Counted from the first letter of the stretch, positions 7,064 through 16,338 are shown. The stretch is DNA of 30,193 nucleotides from Bacteroidales bacterium (GCA_016293065.1 JAEDEY010000017.1:1-30193), one strand, 5' to 3'. Made by a program: numbers and translations. The notes: generated from the sequence alone by a model not told the origin.

Positions 7064-8479
7064 ATGAAAGCATTTATGGATGAAAACTTCCTGTTGCAGA
7101 CCGAGACTGCACAGAAGTTGTATCATGAACATGCGGCAAAGATGCCGATCATCGATTATCATTGTCACCTCAGTCCGCAGATGGTGGCTGAGAACAAGCG
7201 TTTTGAGTCTATTGCTCAGATCTGGCTCATGGGCGACCATTACAAGTGGCGTGCCATGCGTTCGAATGGCATCGACGAACGATATATCACAGGCAAGGAC
7301 ACCACCGACTGGGAGAAGTTCGAGAAGTGGGCCGAGACTGTGCCTTACACTTTCCGCAACCCTCTTTACCACTGGACACACCTTGAGCTCAAGTCGGCAT
7401 TCGGCATCAATGAGACTCTCAATCCAACCAATGCACGCGCCATCTTCGACCGCTGCAACGAGATGATTGCAGGCGACGAGAAGTACTGCCCACGAGGCAT
7501 GATGGCTCACTACAACGTCGAGACTGTCTGTACTACCGACGATCCTGCCGATTCGCTCGAATGGCACAAGATCGTGGCCGACGACCCTACTGCAAAGACC
7601 CGCATGCTTCCTACATGGCGTCCTGATGCAGGTATGAACATCGACGCGAAGGGATGGCCTGCATATATCGAGAAGCTTTCGGGCGTGAGCGGTGTAGATA
7701 TCAAGAACTTTGCCGACCTCGTGAATGCGCTTCAGATCCGTCACGACTTCTTCGCTGCCAATGGCTGCCGTCTCTCTGACCATGGTCCTGAAGAGTTCTA
7801 CGACGAGCCATACACAGTGGCAGAGATTGATGCCATCATGGACAAGGCTCTCGCTGGCAAGGAGATCTCGGTGGTCGAGGCTCATAAGTTCAAGCATGCT
7901 TATCTGCACGAGCAGGGCATCATGGACTATAACGCAGGCTGGGCACAGCAGTATCACTATGGCGCTATCCGCAACAACAACTCGAAGATGTTTGCATCGA
8001 TTGGTGCCGACACAGGCTTCGACTCAATCGGTGAGTTCAATACTGCCAAGGCTATGAGCCGTTTCCTCGACGAGCTGAACAGCAAGGGCAAGCTCTCAAA
8101 GACTATCCTCTACAACCTCAATCCATGTGCCAATGAGGTGATTGCTACTATGCTCGGCAACTTCCAGGACGGCACAGTGCCAGGCAAGATTCAGTTCGGT
8201 TCAGGATGGTGGTTCCTCGACCAGAAGGACGGCATGGAGAAGCAGATGAATGCTCTTTCGGTTCTCGGATTGCTCTCTCGCTTCGTGGGTATGCTAACCG
8301 ACAGCCGTTCGTTCCTTTCTTATCCTCGTCACGAATACTTCCGCCGCATCCTCTGCAACCTTGTGGGCAACGACATCGAGAATGGAGTAATCCCATACAC
8401 CGGCTACGAGGCAGAGCGCGTCAACCAGATGATAGAAGACATAAGTTATAATAATGCCAAAGGATATTTTGATTTCTAA
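7064..8479 (+). CDS. uxaC: Glucuronate/galacturonate isomerase (UxaC)
   Basis: UxaC isomerises D-galacturonate to D-tagaturonate (and D-glucuronate to D-fructuronate), the entry step of the pathway. The 471-residue product has the family's usual length (about 470). It shows the amidohydrolase-type metal motif DYHCHL (His33, His35), the conserved MGDHYKWRAMRSNGI stretch, CTTDDPADSLEWH, and FGSGWWFLDQKDGM near the C-terminus. It starts the + strand unit uxaC-kdgK-eda-exuT, divergent from uxaBA across a 246-bp AT-rich spacer. The 3' spacer to kdgK is 108 bp and contains complementary purine and pyrimidine tracts. Confidence 0.97.
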   Translation: MKAFMDENFLLQTETAQKLYHEHAAKMPIIDYHCHLSPQMVAENKRFESIAQIWLMGDHYKWRAMRSNGIDERYITGKDTTDWEKFEKWAETVPYTFRNPLYHWTHLELKSAFGINETLNPTNARAIFDRCNEMIAGDEKYCPRGMMAHYNVETVCTTDDPADSLEWHKIVADDPTAKTRMLPTWRPDAGMNIDAKGWPAYIEKLSGVSGVDIKNFADLVNALQIRHDFFAANGCRLSDHGPEEFYDEPYTVAEIDAIMDKALAGKEISVVEAHKFKHAYLHEQGIMDYNAGWAQQYHYGAIRNNNSKMFASIGADTGFDSIGEFNTAKAMSRFLDELNSKGKLSKTILYNLNPCANEVIATMLGNFQDGTVPGKIQFGSGWWFLDQKDGMEKQMNALSVLGLLSRFVGMLTDSRSFLSYPRHEYFRRILCNLVGNDIENGVIPYTGYEAERVNQMIEDISYNNAKGYFDF

Positions 8480-8496
8480 ATAGAAGGAAGATAGAT

Positions 8497-8581
8497 AAGA
8501 TAAAGACAAATGAAGCTTGTCACAAGGATTATTATCTCCTTAAATTTCTTTATCTTCTTTATCTCTTTCTGCAAATTTAAT
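8497..8581. repeat. Complementary purine/pyrimidine tracts in the uxaC-kdgK spacer
   Basis: AAGATAAAGA (8497-8506) is the exact reverse complement of TCTTTATCTT (8547-8556). A second pair, TTAAATTT (8540-8547) and AAATTTAA (8573-8580), overlaps it. The transcript could form alternative stems ahead of the kdgK start at 8588. I see no T tract that would make it a terminator. Confidence 0.45.
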
Positions 8582-8587
8582 CACAAA

Positions 8588-9610
8588 ATGAGTAAGATAA
8601 TAACATTGGGCGAGATCATGCTTCGCCTTTCTCCTAATGGAAACGACCGATTCATTCAGACCGACATGTTCCGCATCATCCCTGGCGGTGGTGAGGCAAA
8701 TGTGGCAGTGAGCTGTGCCAACTACGGACACGAGGCTTACTTCGTGAGCAAGTTGCCAAAGCACGAGATTGGACAGATTGCTGTCAATGCTCTGCGTCGC
8801 TATGGCGTCAACACCGACTTCATTGCTCGTGGTGGCGACCGTGTCGGACTGTATTATTGCGAGACAGGCGCATCGATGCGTCCTTCAAAGGTCATCTACG
8901 ACCGTGCTCACTCTGCCATTGCCGAGGCCAATCCTGAGGATTTCGACTTCGATGCAATCTTCAAGGGTGCCGACTGGTTCCATTGGTCAGGCATCACACC
9001 TGCCATCTCTGACAAGGCTGCCGAGATCACTCGCTTGGCTTGTGAGGCTGCCAAGCGCAACGGCGTGACTGTTTCGGTCGATCTCAACTTCCGCAAGAAG
9101 CTCTGGACTTCCGAGAAGGCAATCTCTATCATGCGTCCGCTCATGAAGTATGTCGATGTGTGCATCGGCAACGAGGAGGATGCAGAGCTCTGTCTCGGTT
9201 TCAAGCCAGATGCTGACGTAGAGGGCGGCGAGACCAATGCTGCTGGCTATCAGGGCATCTTCAAGCAGATGAAGGAGCAGTTCGGCTTCAAGTATGTCGT
9301 TTCTACTCTCCGAGAGTCGTTCTCGGCTACTCACAACGGCTGGAAGGCTCTCATCTACGACGGTAAGGAGTTCTACGAGTCAAAGCGCTATGACATCAAT
9401 CCTATCATCGACCGTGTAGGTGGCGGTGACTCATTCTCTGGCGGTCTCATCCATGGCCTTCTCACCAAGCCAACCCAGGGCGAGGCACTCGAGTTTGCCG
9501 TGGCTGCATCGGCTCTCAAGCACACTGTCAATGGCGACTTCAACCTCGTGTCGGAAGCAGAGGTAGAGGCTCTTGCCGGTGGTAGTGCTAATGGTCGTGT
9601 ACAGCGTTGA
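8588..9610 (+). CDS. kdgK: 2-keto-3-deoxygluconate kinase (KdgK)
   Basis: KdgK phosphorylates KDG to KDPG with ATP. The 340-residue PfkB/ribokinase-family protein has the N-terminal signature GEIMLRLSP, the sugar-binding PGGGEANVAV (32-41), the ATP-side NEEDAELCLG region, and the C-terminal signature DRVGGGDSFSGG with catalytic Asp281. I chose ATG 8588 because homology begins with its second residue. The frame also opens at 8510, but the added 26 residues come from the repeat-bearing spacer and would form a Phe-rich stretch. It lies between the UxaC and KDPG aldolase genes, which supports KDG over fructose as substrate. Confidence 0.95.
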   Translation: MSKIITLGEIMLRLSPNGNDRFIQTDMFRIIPGGGEANVAVSCANYGHEAYFVSKLPKHEIGQIAVNALRRYGVNTDFIARGGDRVGLYYCETGASMRPSKVIYDRAHSAIAEANPEDFDFDAIFKGADWFHWSGITPAISDKAAEITRLACEAAKRNGVTVSVDLNFRKKLWTSEKAISIMRPLMKYVDVCIGNEEDAELCLGFKPDADVEGGETNAAGYQGIFKQMKEQFGFKYVVSTLRESFSATHNGWKALIYDGKEFYESKRYDINPIIDRVGGGDSFSGGLIHGLLTKPTQGEALEFAVAASALKHTVNGDFNLVSEAEVEALAGGSANGRVQR

Positions 9611-9661
9611 GAACTGCTGTGCAAACAATGTTAATTTTATGTTATTTGCAAACTATAAAAG

Positions 9662-10330
9662 ATGGCAAAATATTCAAAGTTTGAGGTGATGGCCAAGATT
9701 GCGGCTGCACCTATGGTTCCTGTATTCTATAATAAGGATCTTGAGATATGTAAGAATGTGGTGAAGGCATGCTACGACGGTGGTGTACGTGCGTTTGAGT
9801 TCACCAACCGTGGCGACTTCGCTCATGAGGTTTTCGGCGAGTTGTCGAAGTGGGTCAACAAGGAATGTCCTGACTTGGCTCTCGGTGTTGGTTCGGTAGT
9901 CGATGCTCCTACAGCTGCCATTTACATGCAGCTTGGTGCCAACTTTGTGGTTGGTCCATTGTTCAATCCTGACATCGCTGTTGTGTGCAACCGTCGCTGC
10001 GTGACCTATTGCCCTGGCTGTCTCACTCCATCGGAGATTGGCAAGGCACAGGAGGTAGGCTGTGACTTTACCAAGGTCTTCCCAGGCGATGTTGTGGGAG
10101 CCAACCTCATCAAGGGTCTGATGGCACCTATGCCTTGGTCGAAGATCATGGTTACGGGTGGTGTCGCTCCTGAGGCCGACAACCTCAAGAAGTGGTTCGA
10201 GGCTGGTGTCTTCTGCGTAGGCATGGGCTCTAAGCTCTTCCCTAAAGACAAGGTGGCAGAAGGCGACTGGGCATACATCACCAACAAGTGCAAGGAGTGC
10301 TTCGACGCCATTGCAACATTCAAGAAATAA
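9662..10330 (+). CDS. eda: KDPG aldolase (2-dehydro-3-deoxyphosphogluconate aldolase)
   Basis: This enzyme cleaves KDPG to pyruvate and glyceraldehyde 3-phosphate, ending the pathway in central metabolism. The 222-residue class I aldolase has FEFTNRGD with the catalytic Glu46 and FTKVFPG with the Schiff-base Lys138 (KxFPA-type motif). Phosphate-binding MVTGGVAP follows near 163-170. CPGCLTPSE (117-125) corresponds to the PG-TPTE loop. The gene follows kdgK after 51 bp and is followed by exuT after 30 bp. KHG/KDPG dual specificity is common in this family and cannot be judged from sequence. Confidence 0.95.
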   Translation: MAKYSKFEVMAKIAAAPMVPVFYNKDLEICKNVVKACYDGGVRAFEFTNRGDFAHEVFGELSKWVNKECPDLALGVGSVVDAPTAAIYMQLGANFVVGPLFNPDIAVVCNRRCVTYCPGCLTPSEIGKAQEVGCDFTKVFPGDVVGANLIKGLMAPMPWSKIMVTGGVAPEADNLKKWFEAGVFCVGMGSKLFPKDKVAEGDWAYITNKCKECFDAIATFKK

Positions 10331-10360
10331 GCTAATAGATACACACTTACAAAACAGACT

Positions 10361-11815
10361 ATGGGAAATCCACAAGAAAAAAAGACCAACTGGCGATGGT
10401 ATCTCTGTTCGCTCCTGTTTGTGGCCACCACCATCAACTACATGGATCGTCAGGTACTGTCGATGACCTATAAGGAGTTCATTGCTCCTGAATTCCACTG
10501 GACCGACAACGACTACGGAACAATCACCTCGCTCTTCTCTATCATGTATGCCATTGCGAGCCTTCTCGCTGGCAAGTTCATCGACTGGATGGGCACCAAG
10601 AAGGGCTATCTCTGGGCTATCTTCATATGGTCGTTCGGCGCGTGCCTGCATGCAGCATGTGGCTGGGCAACAGTGACTTTCGGCGGATTTGAAGGTATCA
10701 CCGAAGTGGCTCAGCTCGGCAAGGCAACAGGTGCTGTCACCCTTGCCATTGCCACTCTCTCGGTCTATCTCTTTATCTTCTGTCGTGGTGTCCTCGCCCT
10801 TGGTGAGGCAGGCAACTTCCCTGCAGCCATCAAGGTCACAGCCGAATACTTCCCTAAGCGCGACCGTGCCTTTGCCACATCTATCTTCAATGCCGGTGCG
10901 TCGGTAGGTGCTCTTGCAGCTCCGCTCACCATCCCTGTGCTTGCCAAAGCTTATGGCTGGGAGATGGCATTCATCATCATTGGTGTGCTCGGTTTCGTGT
11001 GGATGTTCTTCTGGCAGTTCATGTACGACAAACCAGAGGATTCGAAGCATGTCAATGCCGCAGAACTTGCCTATGTGCATCAGGACGATGCCGCAGAGGA
11101 AAAGCCTGCTGAGAGTGCTTCTGCAGCAGACGAGAAGACCATCAGCTTCTGGAAGTGCCTGACCTTCAAGCAGACTTGGGCTTTCATCACAGGTAAGTTC
11201 TTCACCGATGGCGTGTGGTGGTTCTTCCTGTTCTGGGCTCCAGCCTATTTCCAGGATCAGTTTGGCTACAAGGCTTCATCGGGCATGGGACAGGCTCTCA
11301 TTTTCACCCTCTATGCTATAGTGACCATTCTCTCGATCTATGGCGGTTACCTGCCTAAGATCTTTGTCGAGAAGAAGGGCATGGAGCCGTACGCTGGACG
11401 CATGCGTGCGATGCTGATCTTTGCCTTTTTCCCATTGACTGCACTTGTCGCTCAGACACTCGGTGTGCATAGCGCATGGTGGCCAGCCATCATCATCGGT
11501 CTGGCTGGTGCGGGTCATCAGGCATGGTCGGCCAATCTCTATTCGACCATTGGCGACATGTTCCCTAAATCGACCATTGCAACCATCACTGGTATCGGCA
11601 CAATGGCTGGCGGTATCGGTTCGATGATAGTTCAGAAGGCGGCTGGCGCACTCTTCACCTATGCAGGCGAACAGGGCTCAGCATTCAGTGTCCTTGGCTT
11701 CGAGGGCAAGCCTGCCGGTTACTTCTGTGTCTTCTGCTACTGTGCCGTTGCCTATGTTGTGGCATGGGTCATAATGAAGACTCTCGTGCCTCGATACAAG
11801 AAGATTGAAGCATAA
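10361..11815 (+). CDS. exuT: MFS hexuronate transporter (ExuT-like)
   Basis: This is an inner-membrane major facilitator of the anion:cation symporter group, which brings hexuronates in with protons. The 484-residue protein has about 12 hydrophobic segments. It shows the family hallmark NYMDRQVLS in the first helix region (about 26-34) and the LGEAGNFPAAIKVTAEYFPK stretch typical of ExuT-type carriers. A central cytoplasmic loop (about residues 230-265) is rich in Glu and Ala. Its place as last gene of the uxaC-kdgK-eda unit points to galacturonate as cargo. The terminator at 11890-11938 ends the transcript. Confidence 0.93.
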   Translation: MGNPQEKKTNWRWYLCSLLFVATTINYMDRQVLSMTYKEFIAPEFHWTDNDYGTITSLFSIMYAIASLLAGKFIDWMGTKKGYLWAIFIWSFGACLHAACGWATVTFGGFEGITEVAQLGKATGAVTLAIATLSVYLFIFCRGVLALGEAGNFPAAIKVTAEYFPKRDRAFATSIFNAGASVGALAAPLTIPVLAKAYGWEMAFIIIGVLGFVWMFFWQFMYDKPEDSKHVNAAELAYVHQDDAAEEKPAESASAADEKTISFWKCLTFKQTWAFITGKFFTDGVWWFFLFWAPAYFQDQFGYKASSGMGQALIFTLYAIVTILSIYGGYLPKIFVEKKGMEPYAGRMRAMLIFAFFPLTALVAQTLGVHSAWWPAIIIGLAGAGHQAWSANLYSTIGDMFPKSTIATITGIGTMAGGIGSMIVQKAAGALFTYAGEQGSAFSVLGFEGKPAGYFCVFCYCAVAYVVAWVIMKTLVPRYKKIEA

Positions 11816-11889
11816 GAAAGGTCCTGAATAAGGTGTCGTGTTGTTGGGTTAACATAACACACAGCCTTTTATTTCATAAAAAATAGTTT

Positions 11890-11938
11890 GAAAGCACTGC
11901 TTTTTTCCATAGAAAGGCGGTGCTTTCATTTTTTTTTT
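11890..11938 (+). terminator. Strong rho-independent terminator of the uxaC-exuT operon
   Basis: GAAAGCACTGC and the following T run (11890-11905) pair with AGAAAGGCGGTGCTTTC (11911-11927), giving a stem of about 16 bp with a few G-T pairs and a 5-nt loop. A run of ten T (11929-11938) follows immediately. Confidence 0.95.
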
Positions 11939-11939
11939 G

Positions 11940-11947
11940 TAACTTTG
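11940..11947 (+). promoter_or_regulatory. yidC promoter -7 element
   Basis: TAACTTTG is an exact -7 match (TAnnTTTG) lying directly after the T tract of the upstream terminator. No TTTG is found at the expected distance, because that position falls within the terminator stem. Transcription would start near 11954, leaving a 104-nt leader in which TAACTCC-like units recur (near 11979, 12000 and 12020). Confidence 0.6.
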
Positions 11948-12057
11948 GCGCGTTTTATGTGTTAAAACTATTGCCCGCTAACTCCATTATCTCCCGATAA
12001 CTCCCTGTGCGCAGCAGTAACTTCCTTTTAAGCAAAATACAAACATATACATAACAG

Positions 12058-14022
12058 ATGAACAAAAACACTTTAATTGGCACCGTGTTGATGTGCCTGA
12101 TCTTTATGGCGATGGTCTGGACCAGCCAGCCTTCAGCTGAACAGCTCGAGGCTCAGCGTCGTGCCCAGGACTCTATCGCCCGTTTGCAAACAGAAGCTAT
12201 TGAAAACTCAATGAACGCTGGTGCGGCTGCATCAGAAGAGCCACAGGACAGTCTTTCGCTTGCCCAGGCCGACAGCATCAAGCAGGCTTTGCGTCAGCAG
12301 AAGTATGGCAACATCGCTGCTGCAGCAACAGGCGAGGAGAAGATCATCAACCTCAGCAACAATGTCCTTTCGGTAGATATTTCAAGCAAGGGAGGCGTTC
12401 TCCAGAAGGCTACATTGCTCGAATACGAGAACTACAAGGACGAGCAGTTGGTATTGTTCGATGCCAAGAACAATCATCAGTACTTCACTTTCTACAGTGT
12501 CTATGGCAAGTACATCACTACTGAAGACCTCTATTTCACTCCTCTCGCCAAGACCGATTCGAGTGTGGTGATGCGTCTGATGAGCGATGATGGAGGCATT
12601 CTCGACTTCGTGTATCGCCTGTCGCCTGACAGCTATCTTCTCGACTTTACCATCCATACTGTCAATCTCGACAATATCGTTGCGCCTACACAGCCTTCTC
12701 TCCAGCTGACATGGAACCAGAAGCTAGTTCGCACAGAGCTCGGTCGCAGCTTTGAGGAGCGTTACAGCTCGCTCTTCTACAAGTACAGTGGCGAGAGCGT
12801 CAACGACCTCAGTCAGACAGGTTCGGACAGCGAGCGCCTCGATGGCCCTTTGGCTTGGTTCAACTTCAAGAACCAGTTCTTCAGCACCATCCTTGCCAGC
12901 AACGACCTCTTCCGCTCGGGTTCGCTTTCGAGCAATGCGCTCAAGGAGGATGTTTCGCCAGAATATCTCAAGGAATACAGTGCCGATGTCGAGATAGACT
13001 TCACCGATCGTCTGAAAGGTGAGCAGATTGTGCCAATGACCTATTTCATCGGTCCTAACAACTATAGTCTCCTGCGTGATATGAACGACGAGATTGCATC
13101 GCGTGTGGGCAAGACCAATGAGAATCTCGAAATCCAGAACTCTATCTACCTCGGCTGGCCTATCGTGCGTCACATCAACCGATGGATAGTGATCCCAATC
13201 TTCCACTTCCTCGACAACTTCAATCTCGGCTACGGACTCATCATCCTGCTTCTAACCATCTTCATCAAGCTTGTGACTCTGCCTTTCACCTACAAGTCGT
13301 TCAAGTCATCGGCTAAGATGCGCATCGCACAGAAGATGCCGGAGGTGCAGGCCATCAACGAGAAGTATCCTAATCAGGAAGATGCTATGGCAAAGCAGCA
13401 GGCTCTCATGGCTCTCTATGGCAAGATGGGTGTCAACCAGATGGGTGGCTGTCTGCCAATGCTCCTCTCATGGCCAGTGCTCATTGCCCTTTTCTACTTC
13501 TTCCCAACAAGCATCGAGCTCCGTGGTGAGTCGTTCCTTTGGGCAAAAGACCTCTCGACCTACGATGCCATCATCACTTGGGACGAGCCTATCCCTGTGG
13601 TCAACTGGATCTTCCACGGTCATATCTCACTATTCTGCCTCATCATGACAGTGGTGCAGATCTTCTACACTTGGCTCATGCAGAAGCAGAACCCAGCACA
13701 GCAGGCTATGCCTGGAATGGCAATGATGATGTATCTCATGCCACTCTTCTTCCTCGTGTTCCTCAACGACTACTCAGCAGGTCTCTCTTACTACTACACT
13801 CTCTCGCTCTTGTTCAGCATCATCCAGACCTACGCTATTCGCGCTTCGATGAATGAAGACAAGATACTCGCCGAGATGAAAGCCAACCTCAGCAACCCTA
13901 ACCGCAAGAAGGGTGGCAAGAAGGCAAGTGGTTGGATTGCACGACTTCAGGAGATACAGCGCCAGCAGCAGGAAGAACTCCGCAAGCAGCGCGAAGAACA
14001 AATGCGTAAACAAAGAAGATAA
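12058..14022 (+). CDS. yidC: Membrane protein insertase YidC
   Basis: YidC inserts and folds inner-membrane proteins alone or with SecYEG. The 654-residue product begins with a transmembrane anchor (about 4-20) followed by a Gln/Glu/Ala-rich linker and a large periplasmic beta domain (about 80-350). The conserved insertase core starts near residue 370, with SFKSSAKM, NQMGGCLPMLLSWPVLIALF and QAMPGMAMMMYLMPLFF. A strongly basic tail (about 612-654, rich in Lys, Arg and Gln) probably contacts the ribosome, as in other long-tailed YidC proteins. In many Bacteroidales pyrG lies just upstream; here the neighbour is the galacturonate transporter. purM follows after 9 bp. Confidence 0.97.
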   Translation: MNKNTLIGTVLMCLIFMAMVWTSQPSAEQLEAQRRAQDSIARLQTEAIENSMNAGAAASEEPQDSLSLAQADSIKQALRQQKYGNIAAAATGEEKIINLSNNVLSVDISSKGGVLQKATLLEYENYKDEQLVLFDAKNNHQYFTFYSVYGKYITTEDLYFTPLAKTDSSVVMRLMSDDGGILDFVYRLSPDSYLLDFTIHTVNLDNIVAPTQPSLQLTWNQKLVRTELGRSFEERYSSLFYKYSGESVNDLSQTGSDSERLDGPLAWFNFKNQFFSTILASNDLFRSGSLSSNALKEDVSPEYLKEYSADVEIDFTDRLKGEQIVPMTYFIGPNNYSLLRDMNDEIASRVGKTNENLEIQNSIYLGWPIVRHINRWIVIPIFHFLDNFNLGYGLIILLLTIFIKLVTLPFTYKSFKSSAKMRIAQKMPEVQAINEKYPNQEDAMAKQQALMALYGKMGVNQMGGCLPMLLSWPVLIALFYFFPTSIELRGESFLWAKDLSTYDAIITWDEPIPVVNWIFHGHISLFCLIMTVVQIFYTWLMQKQNPAQQAMPGMAMMMYLMPLFFLVFLNDYSAGLSYYYTLSLLFSIIQTYAIRASMNEDKILAEMKANLSNPNRKKGGKKASGWIARLQEIQRQQQEELRKQREEQMRKQRR

Positions 14023-14031
14023 TATACTATT

Positions 14032-15201
14032 ATGACAGATCAGCGTTATATGCTTCGCGGTGTAAGTGCCTCAAAAGAGGACGTACACAACGCAATCAAG
14101 AACATCGACAAGGGTCTTTATCCGCAGGCTTTCTGCAAGATTATCCCAGATATCCTCGGTGGCGATCCAGAGTATTGTAACATCATGCATGCCGATGGCG
14201 CAGGTACCAAGACCAGCCTCGCTTATATGTACTGGAAGGAGACGGGCGACCTCTCTGTATGGAAGGGTATTGCTCAGGACTCGCTCATCATGAACATCGA
14301 CGATCTTATCTGTGTGGGTGCTGTCGATAATATTCTCGTGAGCTCGACCATCGGACGCAACAAGATGCTCATCCCTGGCGAGGTCATCTCGGCTATCATC
14401 AATGGCAACGACGAGCTCATGGCTGAACTCCGGGAGATGGGTATCGGTGTATATGGCACTGGTGGTGAGACTGCTGATGTGGGTGACCTTGCCCGTACTA
14501 TCATCGTCGATAGCACAGTGACTTGCCGCATGAAGCGTAGCGATGTGATCAATAATGCCAATATCCAGGATGGCGATGTCATAGTGGGTCTTGCTTCTTT
14601 TGGTCAGGCTACCTACGAGAAGGAATACAACGGCGGTATGGGCAGCAATGGCCTGACCAGCGCACGTCACGATGTGTTTGCCAAGTACTTAGCTGAGAAG
14701 TATCCTGAGAGCTACGACCATGCCGTGCCAGAAGACCTTGTATATAGCGGTGGCCTGAAGCTCACCGACAAGGTAGAGGGCAGTCCGCTCGACGCTGGCA
14801 AGCTCGTACTCAGCCCTACCCGTACCTATGCTCCTGTGGTGAAGAAGATGCTCGACGAGATGCGTCACGAGATTCATGGCATGGTACATTGCTCGGGTGG
14901 CGCACAGACCAAGGTGCTCCACTTCATCAAGGATCTGCATGTTACCAAGGACAATCTCTTCCCGATACCTCCGCTGTTCCGCACTATCCACGAGCAGAGC
15001 GGCACCGACTGGAAAGAGATGTACAAGGTGTTCAACATGGGTCATCGTCTTGAGGTTTATCTCTCACCGGAAAACGCACAGCGCGTGATTGAGATCAGCA
15101 AGTCGTTTGGCATCGATGCTCAGGTCATCGGCCGAGTAGAGGCAAGCGATCATGCTCATGTGACTCTCAAGACAGAGAATGGTGTCTTCGAATACGAATA
15201 A
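14032..15201 (+). CDS. purM: Phosphoribosylformylglycinamidine cyclo-ligase (AIR synthase, PurM)
   Basis: PurM closes the imidazole ring of 5-aminoimidazole ribotide, using ATP on FGAM, step five of purine synthesis. The 389-residue product is of the longer Bacteroidetes type. It shows MHADGAGTKTSLAY (metal and ATP region), MNIDDLICVGA, GTGGETADVGDL and MGSNGLTSARHDVF, and in the C-terminal half HCSGGAQTKVLHF and MGHRLEVY. Its start is 9 bp after yidC, and prfA follows after 30 bp, so yidC-purM-prfA probably forms one transcript of unrelated housekeeping functions. Confidence 0.95.
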   Translation: MTDQRYMLRGVSASKEDVHNAIKNIDKGLYPQAFCKIIPDILGGDPEYCNIMHADGAGTKTSLAYMYWKETGDLSVWKGIAQDSLIMNIDDLICVGAVDNILVSSTIGRNKMLIPGEVISAIINGNDELMAELREMGIGVYGTGGETADVGDLARTIIVDSTVTCRMKRSDVINNANIQDGDVIVGLASFGQATYEKEYNGGMGSNGLTSARHDVFAKYLAEKYPESYDHAVPEDLVYSGGLKLTDKVEGSPLDAGKLVLSPTRTYAPVVKKMLDEMRHEIHGMVHCSGGAQTKVLHFIKDLHVTKDNLFPIPPLFRTIHEQSGTDWKEMYKVFNMGHRLEVYLSPENAQRVIEISKSFGIDAQVIGRVEASDHAHVTLKTENGVFEYE

Positions 15202-15231
15202 TTCTCGAAAATGGCTTTTGCATAAATATAT

Positions 15232-16338
15232 ATGAGTAACAACCAGCTGCTTGATAAACTGGATGGTTTAGTGAGTCGGTTCGAGGAGGTGAGTCTCCTC
15301 GTAACCGACCCTTCTGTCATTGCCGATCAGCAACGCTATGTGAAGCTCTCGCGCGAATATAAGGAACTCGAAGACGTGCTTGCCGCACGTAAGGAGTATA
15401 TCCAGTGTCTGCAAGGCATAGATGAGGCTCGTCAGATGCTTCTGGAAGACGACCCAGAGATGAAGGAGATGGCACGTGAGGAGCTTGCCGAATGTGAACG
15501 TCGTCAGCCAGAACTCGAAGAGAAGATCAAGCTCCTGCTCATTCCTAAAGATCCAGAGGATGCACGCAACGCTGTGCTCGAGATACGTGGTGGCACTGGT
15601 GGCGATGAGGCGGCACTCTTCGCAGGTGACTTGTTCAAGATGTATCAGCGTTACTGCGAGTCGAAAGGCTGGCAGGTGTCGGTACAGAGTTTTTCGGAAG
15701 GAGCCGTTGGCGGTTTCAAGGAGATTGTCTGCATGGTAACGGGCGAGAATGTCTATGGTACGTTGAAATACGAGTCGGGAGTGCATCGTGTGCAACGTGT
15801 TCCTGCTACCGAGACTCAGGGACGTGTACACACCTCTGCTGCTACCGTGGCTGTCTTGCCTGAGGCCGATGAATTTGAGGTGCACATCAATGAGGGAGAG
15901 ATAAAGTGGGATACCTTCCGCAGTTCGGGTGCAGGTGGTCAGAATGTCAACAAGGTAGAGTCGGGTGTGCGTCTGCGATATATGTGGAAGAACCCAAATA
16001 CTGGTGTGACCGATGAGATACTGATCGAATGTACCGAGACACGCGACCAGCCGAAGAACAAGGAAAGGGCATTGTCGCGTCTGCGTTCATATATCTACGA
16101 CAAGGAGCATCAGAAATATGTCGATGATATAGCTTCACGACGCAAGACTCTCGTCTCGACAGGTGACCGTAGTGCCAAGATCCGTACCTACAACTATCCG
16201 CAGGGACGCATCACCGATCATCGCATCAACTATACCATCTACAATCTTGCGGCATTCATGAATGGCGATATTCAGGACTGTATCGACCACCTGATCATTG
16301 CCGAGAATGCCGAGCGAATGAAAGAATCGGAACTTTAA
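15232..16338 (+). CDS. prfA: Peptide chain release factor 1 (PrfA)
   Basis: RF1 recognises UAA and UAG in the ribosomal A site and triggers peptide release. The 368-residue product has the RF1-specific tripeptide PAT (191-193) in VQRVPATETQGRVHTS, where RF2 has SPF. The catalytic GGQ loop (235-237) lies in SSGAGGQNVNKVESGV; its Gln is the usual methylation target of PrmC. The stop codon (16336-16338) overlaps that of the convergent apbE, leaving no space for a terminator between them. Confidence 0.97.
   Translation: MSNNQLLDKLDGLVSRFEEVSLLVTDPSVIADQQRYVKLSREYKELEDVLAARKEYIQCLQGIDEARQMLLEDDPEMKEMAREELAECERRQPELEEKIKLLLIPKDPEDARNAVLEIRGGTGGDEAALFAGDLFKMYQRYCESKGWQVSVQSFSEGAVGGFKEIVCMVTGENVYGTLKYESGVHRVQRVPATETQGRVHTSAATVAVLPEADEFEVHINEGEIKWDTFRSSGAGGQNVNKVESGVRLRYMWKNPNTGVTDEILIECTETRDQPKNKERALSRLRSYIYDKEHQKYVDDIASRRKTLVSTGDRSAKIRTYNYPQGRITDHRINYTIYNLAAFMNGDIQDCIDHLIIAENAERMKESEL

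Noticed and set aside
7052..7957. 301-codon - strand frame opposite uxaC
   Set aside because: Antisense of a highly conserved enzyme; no promoter, domain or signal seen.
9674..11080. 468-codon - strand frame opposite eda and exuT
   Set aside because: Spans two conserved + strand genes and their spacer, has no known motif, and the codon bias belongs to the + strand.
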